Below, in pieces: positions 7,881 through 15,897 of a stretch of 64,000 nucleotides of DNA. The position numbers were made by a program, and so were the translations under genes. Below the pieces are notes generated by a model that saw only the letters and a program-made list of their open reading frames with translations, ran no database searches and was not told where the DNA came from. The stretch's first letter is position 1. Every line of letters starts with the position of its first letter. Source of the stretch: Pseudoduganella violacea (GTDB lineage Bacteria; Pseudomonadota; Gammaproteobacteria; Burkholderiales; Burkholderiaceae_D); contig NZ_JACHXD010000010.1 in NCBI RefSeq assembly GCF_014191875.1, positions 214,600 through 278,599 on the forward strand, read 5' to 3'.

Positions 7881-9269
7881 TCAGGCCGCGTTGCTTTGGC
7901 TGCCGGCATGGGCGCGCGCGGCAGCGGCCAGGGACAGCGGAATCACCTTGCGTTCAGGCGCCGCTTCATCGCTCTCGAAGAAGAACTTCTCTTTGCCGAA
8001 GGCGGGCTTCAGGTGGTCGAGCCAGGTGGCGTTCTCATCGAACTTGGCATAGAAAGGCTTGCGCACCCAGTCCGCATTGCGCGCCTGCAGAAACTGCAGG
8101 GCGAACACCTTTTCGCCGGCGATGGTGGCCACGCCGTCGATCACCACCTTGCCGGGGAAGGCGCTCATCGACGGCCCGCGCACGGTGCGCGACAGGCCCG
8201 ACACCATCTGGTAAGCCTGCTGGAAAATCTCATGCGCGCGCGCCAGCGGCAGCTGGAAGTATTCGCGCGGGCCGGTGTCGCGCTCGACGAACATATAGTA
8301 GGGAATCGCGCCCAGGCGCACGCCCGTGGTCCACAGCTCGGCCCAGCTTTTCGGGTCTTCGTTGATGTGGCGGATCAGCGGCCCCTGCATGCGCAGGGTG
8401 GCGCCGGTGCCGACGATACGCTTGACGGCCTTCTGCGCGATCTCCTGGCGCAGTTCAACGGCGTGGTTGTAGTGGCCCATGATGGCCATGTTCTTGCCGG
8501 CGGCGACCACCTTCTCGAACAGGCGCAGCAAGTCGTCGGCGTCGCGGTCGCTGACGAAGCGCTGCGGCCAATACGCCACCGACTTGGTGCCGATGCGGAT
8601 GTTCTGGATATGCGCCAGCTCCGGCGCCAGCAGCGGTTCGATGAATTCGGCCAGCGAGCGCGTATTCATGATCATCGGATCGCCGCCGGTGATCAGCACG
8701 TCCGTCACATCAGGATGGCTTTTCAGATAGGCCACCAGTTCATGCGTTTCGCGCGCGTCGAACTTCATATCGTCCATGCCGACGAACTGCGGCCAGCGGA
8801 AGCAGAAGGTGCAGTAGGCGTGGCAGGTCTGGCCGGCGCTGGGGAAGAACAGCACGGTCTCCTTGTACTTGTGCTGCAAGCCTTTGAGCGGCGCGTCGTT
8901 CACGCGCGGCACATTGTGCGTCATCTGGCCGGCCGGATGGGGATTCATGCGCATGCGGATGCTGTGGGCGTAGCGCGCGATCTCCTCCTCGTCGCGCCGC
9001 ACCAGCACCAGCTCGCGCAGCCGCGCATATTCGTCCTCGTGCAGCATGTCGCGGTGGGGAAAGGTCAGGCGGTAGATCGGATCGTCCGGCACATTGTTCC
9101 AGTCGATCAGGTGGTTCATCACGTATTCATTGGTGCGAAAGGGCAGCACGCGCGACACCACCTGCACCGCTTCGCGCAACTCGAAGGGTAGCCACTCCCA
9201 CTGGCGCGCCTGCTGGATCGATTGCCGGGTATAGGGCTTGAATTTTTCGGGCACGGACAAGGCGCTCAT
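7881..9269 (-). CDS. KamA-family radical SAM aminomutase
   Basis: A 462-residue protein. The radical SAM cluster motif CxxxCxxC is at Cys149, Cys153 and Cys156 (CHAYCTFC), and ITGGDP at 193-198 is the SAM-contact strand. This is the lysine 2,3-aminomutase family, which uses PLP and SAM to move an alpha-amino group to the beta carbon. The PLP-lysine region normally reads PGGGGK in characterised lysine aminomutases. Here the equivalent region reads GPSMSAFPGKVV with Lys374 the likely PLP lysine, so a different substrate is possible. It is the first gene of an operon with MFS and FAH genes. Confidence 0.85.
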   Translation of the reverse strand: MSALSVPEKFKPYTRQSIQQARQWEWLPFELREAVQVVSRVLPFRTNEYVMNHLIDWNNVPDDPIYRLTFPHRDMLHEDEYARLRELVLVRRDEEEIARYAHSIRMRMNPHPAGQMTHNVPRVNDAPLKGLQHKYKETVLFFPSAGQTCHAYCTFCFRWPQFVGMDDMKFDARETHELVAYLKSHPDVTDVLITGGDPMIMNTRSLAEFIEPLLAPELAHIQNIRIGTKSVAYWPQRFVSDRDADDLLRLFEKVVAAGKNMAIMGHYNHAVELRQEIAQKAVKRIVGTGATLRMQGPLIRHINEDPKSWAELWTTGVRLGAIPYYMFVERDTGPREYFQLPLARAHEIFQQAYQMVSGLSRTVRGPSMSAFPGKVVIDGVATIAGEKVFALQFLQARNADWVRKPFYAKFDENATWLDHLKPAFGKEKFFFESDEAAPERKVIPLSLAAAARAHAGSQSNAA

Positions 9270-9471
9270 GACGGGTCTCCTGATGGGGTTGGGCAGTACT
9301 CCATGCTAGGAAATCGGCCGCGCCGCAAATTGCCAAAGATCAATGGCTGCACAGAAATTGCGTGCCTTATCGCAAGCTTGCGCCATCGCAAATTCCAGCG
9401 CACCGCGACGGCGTACAGTAGCCAATGCAATTGGGAAATACCGTCACCCCCACCTTCACCAAGGAGCTGCA

Positions 9472-9924
9472 ATGAAACACTTACTGACTGGCGCCCTGCT
9501 CGGCCTGGCCTTCGCCACGGCCGCCGCCACCACCGAACCGGGCGAGAAGGAAGCCATCGCCATGGCGGAAAAAGGCGCGGCCTTCCTCAAGGTCCATGGC
9601 AAGGACGAGATGATCAAGAAGATCAGCGCCGCCCATCCCGACTTCGTGCAAGGTTCGCTGTATGTGGACATGCGCGACATCAATACCGGCATCGTGCTGG
9701 CGCACCCGATCAATCCCTCCATCGTCGGCAAGGACCTGGTCGACGTGCCCGACGCCAGCGGCAAGAAATACCGGCGCGAGATCATCGAGCTGGCCGCGAA
9801 AAAGGGCAAGGGCTGGGTCGACTATATGTACAAGAACCCCAGCAGCGGCAAGATCGAGCCGAAGACCACCTATATCCTGCGCGTCGGCGACGTCGTGCTG
9901 GAAGCGGGCATTTACAAAAAGTGA
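9472..9924 (+). CDS. Small secreted single-Cache-domain protein
   Basis: A 150-residue protein with a signal peptide (cleavage near residue 19 after ATAAA) and one Cache-type sensor domain. Family-like features are the DMRDINTGIVLAHP strand pair and KKGKGWVDYMYKNP. AAGGAG at 9461-9466 supports the ATG at 9472. It has no transmembrane helix or signalling output. It lies 30 bp upstream of a chemoreceptor gene, so it may be a periplasmic ligand-binding partner. That link is inferred from adjacency. Confidence 0.83.
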   Translation: MKHLLTGALLGLAFATAAATTEPGEKEAIAMAEKGAAFLKVHGKDEMIKKISAAHPDFVQGSLYVDMRDINTGIVLAHPINPSIVGKDLVDVPDASGKKYRREIIELAAKKGKGWVDYMYKNPSSGKIEPKTTYILRVGDVVLEAGIYKK

Positions 9925-9954
9925 TCTGGATCTGATCCTTGCCGGGAGGGCGCC

Positions 9955-11781
9955 ATGCTAAACAAACTGCGTATCGGTCCTAAACTGCTGCTGGCGCCCG
10001 CGCTGGTGCTGCTGCTGCTCATCGCCACCGCCGGCTGCGCCTGGTTGGGCATGGTGCACCAGAATGCCTCGATGGAAAACCTGGTGCAGGTGCGCGCCAC
10101 CCGCCTGCAGGCGGCGGCCGACGCCATGGGCGAGGCGCGCCTCGCCCATGCCGGCATCTACCAGCTGCTGGCATGGATCAATGGCAGCTTCGCCCAGCAG
10201 CGCCTGGATGAACTGGGCCGCCAGATCCGCGCGCGCCATGCGGCGCTGGAAGGCCAGTTGGGCGAGCTGGCCCAGGTCTCCTCGCCGGACGAGGCGCGCA
10301 TCGTGGCCGCCTGCGCGCAGGCGCTGGCGGCCTACCGCAAGGGCGTGGAGGAAACCATGGAGCTGGCGCAGATGGACCAGTCCATCGCCACCAACGCCAT
10401 GGCCAAGGCGGAGCACCAGTTCTCGCTGTTGAACGAGGATCTGGCGCAGCTGGCGGCGCTGGAGCGCAAGCTCAGCGAGGAAGCCTATGCCGCCGCCAAC
10501 GCCGAATACCATCGCCTCGGCGCCGCCATGGGCGGGCTGGTGGCGCTCTCGGTGCTGCTCTCGCTGCTGGTGTCGATGCGGGTGCGCAGCGTGCTGCTGC
10601 GCGAGATCCAGGCCATCGGCAACGCCGTGCGCAGCCTGGCCGACGGCGATCTGCGCTGCGGCCCGGCCAGCGCGGGGCGCGACGAGATCGCCGAAACCGG
10701 GCGCGTGCTCGACCACAGCGTGGCGCGCCTGAACCATACGCTGCGCCTGATCCAGGACGCGGTGCAATCGATCGACACCGCCTCGCACGAAATCGCCAGC
10801 GGCAACCAGGATCTGTCGGCGCGCACCGAAATGCAGGCCAGCTCGCTGCAGCAGACGGCCAGCGCCATGGCCTGCCTGACCGGCGCCGTGCGCCAGAACG
10901 CCGAACATGCGCAGCAGGCCAGCGCGCTGGCGGCCAGCGCCAGCAGCCTGGCCAGCGACGGCGGCGCCGCCATGGGCCAGGCGGTGGCGGCGATGGAATC
11001 GATCCGCGGCTGCTCGCGCAAGATCGTGGAAATCATCGGCGTGATCGACGGCATCTCCTTCCAGACCAATATCCTGGCACTGAACGCGGCGGTGGAAGCG
11101 GCGCGCGCCGGCGAGCAGGGACGCGGCTTCGCCGTGGTGGCGGCCGAAGTGCGCACCCTGGCCCAGCGCTCGGCCAACGCCGCGCGCGAAATCAAGACCC
11201 TGATCGCGGAATCGGTGGCCACCATCGACAGCGGCAATGCCTGCGTGGGCCGGGCCGGCGGCAGCATGGACGCCATCGTCGGCTCGGTGCGCGAGGTGAA
11301 CGAGATCATCGCCCGCATCAGCGCCGCCAGCAGCGAGCAGGCGCAGGGCATCAGCGAGGTGAACCAGGCCGTGGGGCAGATGGACGACGCGACCCAGCAG
11401 AACGCCGCCCTGGTCGAGGAGGCGGCGGCGGCGGCCGAAAGCCTGCAGCGGCAGGCCATCAGCCTGAGCGAGGCGGTGGCCGTGTTCGAATTGGGCGAGG
11501 CCGCGCCGGAGCCGGAGGCCGCCGCGGCGGACGGGCAAGCGCCGGCCGCGCCGGCGGCACAGGAGGACGCGGACGAGGAGTATGCGATGCCGGAGCGGCG
11601 CGCCGGCGGCAGCCGCATGCGCGCGGCGCGACCCGGTTCAGGCGCCCGGGAAGGGCTTGCTCAGAAAGCGCGAACCGGCCAGGCCGAAGCGCCAGGGCAG
11701 GTCCACCGCTTTGGAAATGCCGATGCGCGGGCCGACCGCGATGCGCACCCGGCCGCTGCGCGGCAGCAGTTCAAACGGTAG
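9955..11781 (+). CDS. Methyl-accepting chemotaxis protein
   Basis: A 608-residue chemoreceptor. A transmembrane helix (about residues 10-30), a four-helix-bundle type periplasmic domain, a second helix near 185-205, HAMP, and the cytoplasmic coiled-coil hairpin follow in order. The invariant tip contains [20 protein letters not shown] and [10 protein letters not shown]. It should couple to CheA/CheW at the membrane. The last 50 residues run antisense through the 3' end of the glycosylase gene (11638-11781). That extension looks unlike a receptor tail and may be read-through past an ancestral stop. No CheR-binding NWETF-like pentapeptide is visible. Confidence 0.92.
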   Translation: MLNKLRIGPKLLLAPALVLLLLIATAGCAWLGMVHQNASMENLVQVRATRLQAAADAMGEARLAHAGIYQLLAWINGSFAQQRLDELGRQIRARHAALEGQLGELAQVSSPDEARIVAACAQALAAYRKGVEETMELAQMDQSIATNAMAKAEHQFSLLNEDLAQLAALERKLSEEAYAAANAEYHRLGAAMGGLVALSVLLSLLVSMRVRSVLLREIQAIGNAVRSLADGDLRCGPASAGRDEIAETGRVLDHSVARLNHTLRLIQDAVQSIDTASHEIASGNQDLSARTEMQASSLQQTASAMACLTGAVRQNAEHAQQASALAASASSLASDGGAAMGQAVAAMESIRGCSRKIVEIIGVIDGISFQTNILALNAAVEAARAGEQGRGFAVVAAEVRTLAQRSANAAREIKTLIAESVATIDSGNACVGRAGGSMDAIVGSVREVNEIIARISAASSEQAQGISEVNQAVGQMDDATQQNAALVEEAAAAAESLQRQAISLSEAVAVFELGEAAPEPEAAAADGQAPAAPAAQEDADEEYAMPERRAGGSRMRAARPGSGAREGLAQKARTGQAEAPGQVHRFGNADARADRDAHPAAARQQFKR

Positions 11782-12210
11782 GGCGTTCAGCGCCAGCGCG
11801 TTATGGGCGCGCGTCACGCCCAGCGCCTGGCACACCCGCCCCGGCCCGGCGCACAGCAAGCGTTCATTGTGCTGGCCGCGCCGCGCGCGCATCGCCTCCA
11901 GCCCGAGCACCGGCTCCAGCGCGCGGATCAGTACCCCGGCCCCATGGCCCTCCTCGCGGCAGACGAAGTTCAGGCACCAGTGCATGCCGTAGGACAGATA
12001 CACATAGGCGTGGCCCGGCGCACCGAACATGGCCTGGTTGCGCGGCGTCGGCCCGGAAAAACTGTGCGAGGCCGGGTCTTCCCGGTCGTAGGCCTCGGTT
12101 TCCACGATGCGCCCGCCCACGCCGTCCACCAGCACGGTGACGCCGATCAGGCGCCGCGCCACCTCGCGCGACGGGGCGGCAAAATCGATGCCGGCGATGA
12201 AAGTTGTCAT
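11638..12210 (-). CDS. mpg: 3-methyladenine DNA glycosylase (AAG/MPG family)
   Basis: A 190-residue alkyladenine glycosylase, the base-excision enzyme removing 3-methyladenine and related lesions. The DNA-probing region reads [16 protein letters not shown], with [13 protein letters not shown] and [12 protein letters not shown] following; these match the MPG fold. The C-terminal [13 protein letters not shown] is a normal family end, so this gene looks intact. I chose the ATG at 12210 ([10 protein letters not shown]). An 18-bp perfect palindrome lies 16 bp upstream of the start (12226-12243). Its 3' end overlaps the chemoreceptor reading frame by 144 bp. Confidence 0.9.
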   Translation of the reverse strand: MTTFIAGIDFAAPSREVARRLIGVTVLVDGVGGRIVETEAYDREDPASHSFSGPTPRNQAMFGAPGHAYVYLSYGMHWCLNFVCREEGHGAGVLIRALEPVLGLEAMRARRGQHNERLLCAGPGRVCQALGVTRAHNALALNALPFELLPRSGRVRIAVGPRIGISKAVDLPWRFGLAGSRFLSKPFPGA

Positions 12211-12420
12211 GCCGGCTATTCTAGCCCGGCTGGCGCCAGCCGGCTTGCCGCCGTCCAAGCTATCGTGCCATCCCTTCAAGCTTGCCCATTCTTGCTGTCT
12301 TTTCGCCATGAAATCGCCGCACTTGGACAACAATTCCCTGATTTAGAGGAAATATTCCCCGCTCCGGCCGTCGTCCAGCCGCCAAAACCGGCGATAATCG
12401 GAGCTTGGCCACCCGGGCAA

Positions 12421-12450
12421 TATAGTTGCAGGTAGGCTATAGTTCAGGTA
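12421..12450 (+). repeat. Direct repeat upstream of the HDOD gene
   Basis: TATAGTTGCAGGTA (12421-12434) and TATAGTTCAGGTA (12438-12450) are near-identical and start 17 bp apart. They end 22 bp before the start codon, so they could be paired regulator sites or a duplicated -10 region. Confidence 0.5.
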
Positions 12451-12472
12451 CGCCAGTCCACCCCATATCGAT

Positions 12473-13339
12473 ATGACGACAGTTGCAGCCCCCGCCCCGG
12501 TACAAGAAACATCGGTCGAAGACGCTTTGCTGCGTTCGATCCGCATTCCGCCGCGGCCCAGCCTGCTGGTCGACCTGCAACGCGAGCTGGGGACCGACGA
12601 TCCCTCGCCGCGCCGCATCGCGCGCATCATCGGCAACGACGTCGGCATGTCCGGCGCCCTGCTGAAGCTGGCCAACTCGCCGTTCTTCGGCGCCGCGCGC
12701 AAGGCCAAGTCGGTGGAACAGGCCATCAATTTCCTCGGCCTTAACCAGTGCGCCGCCCTGCTCACCGGGCTGCTGGCGCGCCAGGCCATCGAGGGCCAGC
12801 AAGCCGAATTGAACCAGTTCTGGGAAGTGTCGGCGCGCCGCGCCCAGGCCCTGGTGTTCCTGGCCCGCAAGCTGCGCGTGGCCCCGCCCGACATCGCCCA
12901 TACCTTCGGCCTGTTCTGCGATATCGGCGTGCCGCTGCTGATGGCGCGCTTCCCCGACTACCGCCAGACTTTCGAGCTGGCCTGCAAATCGGCCACGCGC
13001 AAGATCACCGCCATCGAGGACGAGCACCACACCACCAACCACGCCGCCATCGGCTGCCTGCTGGCGCGCAACTGGGGGCTCTCGCCCGACGTGTCCTGGG
13101 CCATCCTGCACCACCACGATTACGAAGTGCTGGAGGACGACAGCACCGACGACGCCATCCGCTCCCTGGTTGCGGCCTCGGTACTGGCCGAACACGGCAT
13201 TCAGCGTTACCATGGCAACCGCGCCTCGCTGGAGTGGGACAAGGGCGGTGAACCGGCTTGCCGCCATCTGGGCCTGAGCCCCGACGAAACCGCCGACCTG
13301 CTCGACGAGCTGCACGAATCCTTCCATTTCGACCACTAA
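12473..13339 (+). CDS. HDOD-domain signalling protein
   Basis: A 288-residue cytoplasmic protein consisting mainly of one HDOD domain (about residues 20-230). Typical segments are ARIIGNDVGMSGALLKLANS and SVEQAINFLGLNQ. HDOD domains resemble HD phosphohydrolases but lack reliable catalytic metal ligands and usually act as signalling scaffolds. No GGDEF, EAL or receiver domain is fused. It is followed after 27 bp by the DUF2863-like gene. Precise role unknown. Confidence 0.87.
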   Translation: MTTVAAPAPVQETSVEDALLRSIRIPPRPSLLVDLQRELGTDDPSPRRIARIIGNDVGMSGALLKLANSPFFGAARKAKSVEQAINFLGLNQCAALLTGLLARQAIEGQQAELNQFWEVSARRAQALVFLARKLRVAPPDIAHTFGLFCDIGVPLLMARFPDYRQTFELACKSATRKITAIEDEHHTTNHAAIGCLLARNWGLSPDVSWAILHHHDYEVLEDDSTDDAIRSLVAASVLAEHGIQRYHGNRASLEWDKGGEPACRHLGLSPDETADLLDELHESFHFDH

Positions 13340-13366
13340 GCCCGCCAACGGGCATTCACGAATCCC

Positions 13367-14569
13367 ATGCCCAAGAATAAGCGCCCCGCCCCGCGTAAAT
13401 CCAGCACGCCCCCCGAAGAAAAAGAAGAAGTCCTGAGCCAGGCCTTGTGCGCCCTGGCGCTGGAACTGGCCGAGCAGGAGGATGGCGACAGCCTGGGCGC
13501 CGAACTGCGCGACAAGGAGCAGGACTTCGCGCGCCTGCTGCGCCGCTACCTGAACCAGCAAAAAGACGAGATCCTGTACGGCGCCATCGAACAGGCGCGC
13601 TATGAAGACGTGGGCGCCTACCAGCTGCTGCGCAGCGCCATCGAGGAAGCCGCCGGCACCGTGCAGCTGCGCCGCGAAGGCGCCCCGGCGCTGGAAATCG
13701 ACGCTTTCGCCATTCCCGTGTTCGCGCGCAGCCAGGGCGGCTTGAAACTGGAGCAATGCTTCCAGGACGACGCCGCCTACGACGCGCTGCTGCAAAGCCT
13801 GCGCAGCGGCGGCCTGGAAAGCCCGCAAGCAAAACTGGTGCTGGTGCGCCACGCCTACGACCTGGGCGAGGCCGAACGCATCAGCTACGGCCAGCTCAAC
13901 GCCATGGTGCGCGAAGCGGCGGCCTCGCTGACGGAAAAGAAGATGAGCGAAGCGCCGGCGCTGCAGCGCAGCATCGCCGGCTGGAGCGGCCCCGCGTTCG
14001 GCGCCGGCGACGAGGCGGTCGAGCTGCGCTTCCTGCTCGGCTTCGCGCTGAAGCGGGCCGACGATCCCTTTTACGCCATCCCCGCCGGCGAAGACCAGGC
14101 CGACGCCTACTTCGCCAGCCGTATGGAACGCTACCGCGCCTGGACCCAGCAATACGCGCCGCTGGTGCGGCGCTGCCTGGCCGGCGAGCGCGCGCTGGAA
14201 CTGAACTTCCTGTACCAGGATCTGTTCTTCGGCGCCGTGCAGCAGGGCCAGGCCGAACATGCGATGCTGGCCATGATGGCCGAGCTGGCGCAAGCCCTGC
14301 AGGGCCAGTCCGCCGCCCAGGCCGCGGCCATCGTCGGTCCGGCCGACAGCGGCGGCAGCATGCAACTGCGCGTGAACCTGTACGCGGCGCCGGGCGGCGC
14401 CCTGCTCGCCGCCAGCGCGCGGCCGCTGGACCTGGGCTGCGACCTGGAAGCCGAGGTCGAGGACGTGCGCGACGCCCTGGCCACGCTGGGCGTGCAGGCC
14501 GTCTCTGTGGCGCGCCGCTTCGACGCGCAAGGCCAGCCGGAAGACGTGGTCGCGCTGCCTGCGCAATAA
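13367..14569 (+). CDS. DUF2863-like protein
   Basis: A 400-residue soluble protein with no signal peptide. It begins with a short basic, proline-rich tail (MPKNKRPAPRKSS) and continues as alanine/leucine-rich helices and mixed alpha/beta segments. Length and overall composition match the betaproteobacterial DUF2863 family as I remember it; no catalytic motif is recognisable. It lies between the HDOD gene and the TPR lipoprotein on the same strand. Function unknown. Confidence 0.72.
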   Translation: MPKNKRPAPRKSSTPPEEKEEVLSQALCALALELAEQEDGDSLGAELRDKEQDFARLLRRYLNQQKDEILYGAIEQARYEDVGAYQLLRSAIEEAAGTVQLRREGAPALEIDAFAIPVFARSQGGLKLEQCFQDDAAYDALLQSLRSGGLESPQAKLVLVRHAYDLGEAERISYGQLNAMVREAAASLTEKKMSEAPALQRSIAGWSGPAFGAGDEAVELRFLLGFALKRADDPFYAIPAGEDQADAYFASRMERYRAWTQQYAPLVRRCLAGERALELNFLYQDLFFGAVQQGQAEHAMLAMMAELAQALQGQSAAQAAAIVGPADSGGSMQLRVNLYAAPGGALLAASARPLDLGCDLEAEVEDVRDALATLGVQAVSVARRFDAQGQPEDVVALPAQ

Positions 14570-14625
14570 GCATTTCCTGTTTGACAGCATCTCCCCAGGC
14601 GAGGATACTTTCCCCAGGGAGGTGC

Positions 14626-15813
14626 ATGATGAAACGTCTGATTGTCCTTGTGTGCGCGCTGCTGCTGAGCGCCTGTTCCAGCACCACCATCCACCCGGCC
14701 GCGCCGCCGGCGGCCCAGCTTTTCAGCGACCAAAGCTTTGCCGTCGCCAGCGAAGACGTGGGCGCCGAGCAGATCCTGGCGGCGACGCCGGCCATGAAGC
14801 GCTATGTGGACGAAGCCCTGCGCAGCCAACGCGACAAACCGCCCCACCGCGCCCTGTTCGACGCCCTCTACCGGCGCGACCAGCTCAAGATCGAATACGA
14901 TTCCGCCAACACCCGCACCGCCGCCCAGACTTTCGAGGCGCGCGCCGGCAACTGCATTTCCCTGGTCATCATGACGGCGGCGCTGGCGCGCGAAATGGGG
15001 CTGCAGGTGCAGTTCCAGAACGTGTCTGTGGACGAAAGCTGGAGCCGCTCCGGCAGCCTGTACATCTCCAGCGGCCATGTGAACATTGTCCTGGGCCGCA
15101 ACAAGATGTACCAGGCCAGCTATGACGCCAATGCCTACCTGGTGATCGACTTCCTGCCGCCGGCCGACATCCGCAGCCTGGATGCGCGCCAGATCGACGA
15201 AAAGACCGTGCTGGCCATGTTCATGAACAACCGCGCCGCCGAATCGCTGGTGGCGGGCAAGCTGGACAACGCCTACTGGTGGGCGCGCGGCGCCATCCTG
15301 CAAGACCCGGACTTCTACAGCGCCTACAACACCCTGGGCGTGATCTACAAGCAGCATGGCGACCTGGCGCTGGCCGAGCGCACCATGCGCTATATGGCCC
15401 AGCTGACGCCCTCCAGCACCGTGCCGCTGTACAACCTGGCGCGCATCCTGGACAGCATGGGCCGCGACGCCGAAGCCAAGACCGTGCGCGAGCAGCTGGC
15501 GCGCATGGAGCCCAATCCGCCCTTCCATTACTTCAACCTGGGCCTGAAAGCCATGGAGGAAGGCCAGTACTTCAAGGCGCGCGCCCTGTTCGCGCGCGAA
15601 GTCGAGCGCCAGCCCGGCTACCACGAATTCCACTTCTGGCTGGCCCTGGCGGCCTATAAGCTGGGCGATCTGCGCCTGGCCGACAAGCACCTGAAGCTGG
15701 CGCTGGAAAACAGCACCACGCGGCGCGACCACGAGCTGTACGCGGGCAAGCTGGAACGCTTGCGCGCCGAAGGCATCCGCCTGCGCGGCGGCCGCGGCAG
15801 CGACCCGGATTGA
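14626..15813 (+). CDS. TPR lipoprotein with transglutaminase-like domain
   Basis: A 395-residue predicted lipoprotein; the lipobox is LLSAC with Cys17. Residues about 75-180 resemble a transglutaminase/protease-like fold with a plausible Cys110 (in RAGNCIS), His151 (SSGHVN) and Asp175 (LVIDF) triad in the correct order. From about residue 205 to the end there are tetratricopeptide-type helical repeats, for example AYNTLGVIYKQHGDLALAER. GGGAGG at 14617-14622 supports the start; ATG at 14629 is an equal alternative. It probably acts at the envelope. Substrate and partners are unknown. Confidence 0.85.
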   Translation: MMKRLIVLVCALLLSACSSTTIHPAAPPAAQLFSDQSFAVASEDVGAEQILAATPAMKRYVDEALRSQRDKPPHRALFDALYRRDQLKIEYDSANTRTAAQTFEARAGNCISLVIMTAALAREMGLQVQFQNVSVDESWSRSGSLYISSGHVNIVLGRNKMYQASYDANAYLVIDFLPPADIRSLDARQIDEKTVLAMFMNNRAAESLVAGKLDNAYWWARGAILQDPDFYSAYNTLGVIYKQHGDLALAERTMRYMAQLTPSSTVPLYNLARILDSMGRDAEAKTVREQLARMEPNPPFHYFNLGLKAMEEGQYFKARALFAREVERQPGYHEFHFWLALAAYKLGDLRLADKHLKLALENSTTRRDHELYAGKLERLRAEGIRLRGGRGSDPD

Positions 15814-15897
15814 GGCGGCGATACGCCGCGCCGGGCAAGATTGCCTTTTCCGTCATACGGTTTACACTGTGGGACTTTCCACCCCACAGTGCCGACC

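Noticed and set aside
12226..12243. Perfect 18-bp palindrome just upstream of the mpg start
   Set aside because: Built of GC-rich CCGGCTGGC halves common in this genome; no T-tract and no related copy in the window.
12437..14590. 717-codon minus-strand frame opposite the HDOD and DUF2863-like genes
   Set aside because: Antisense shadow with no start context or motif, although the DUF2863-like gene is itself weakly characterised.
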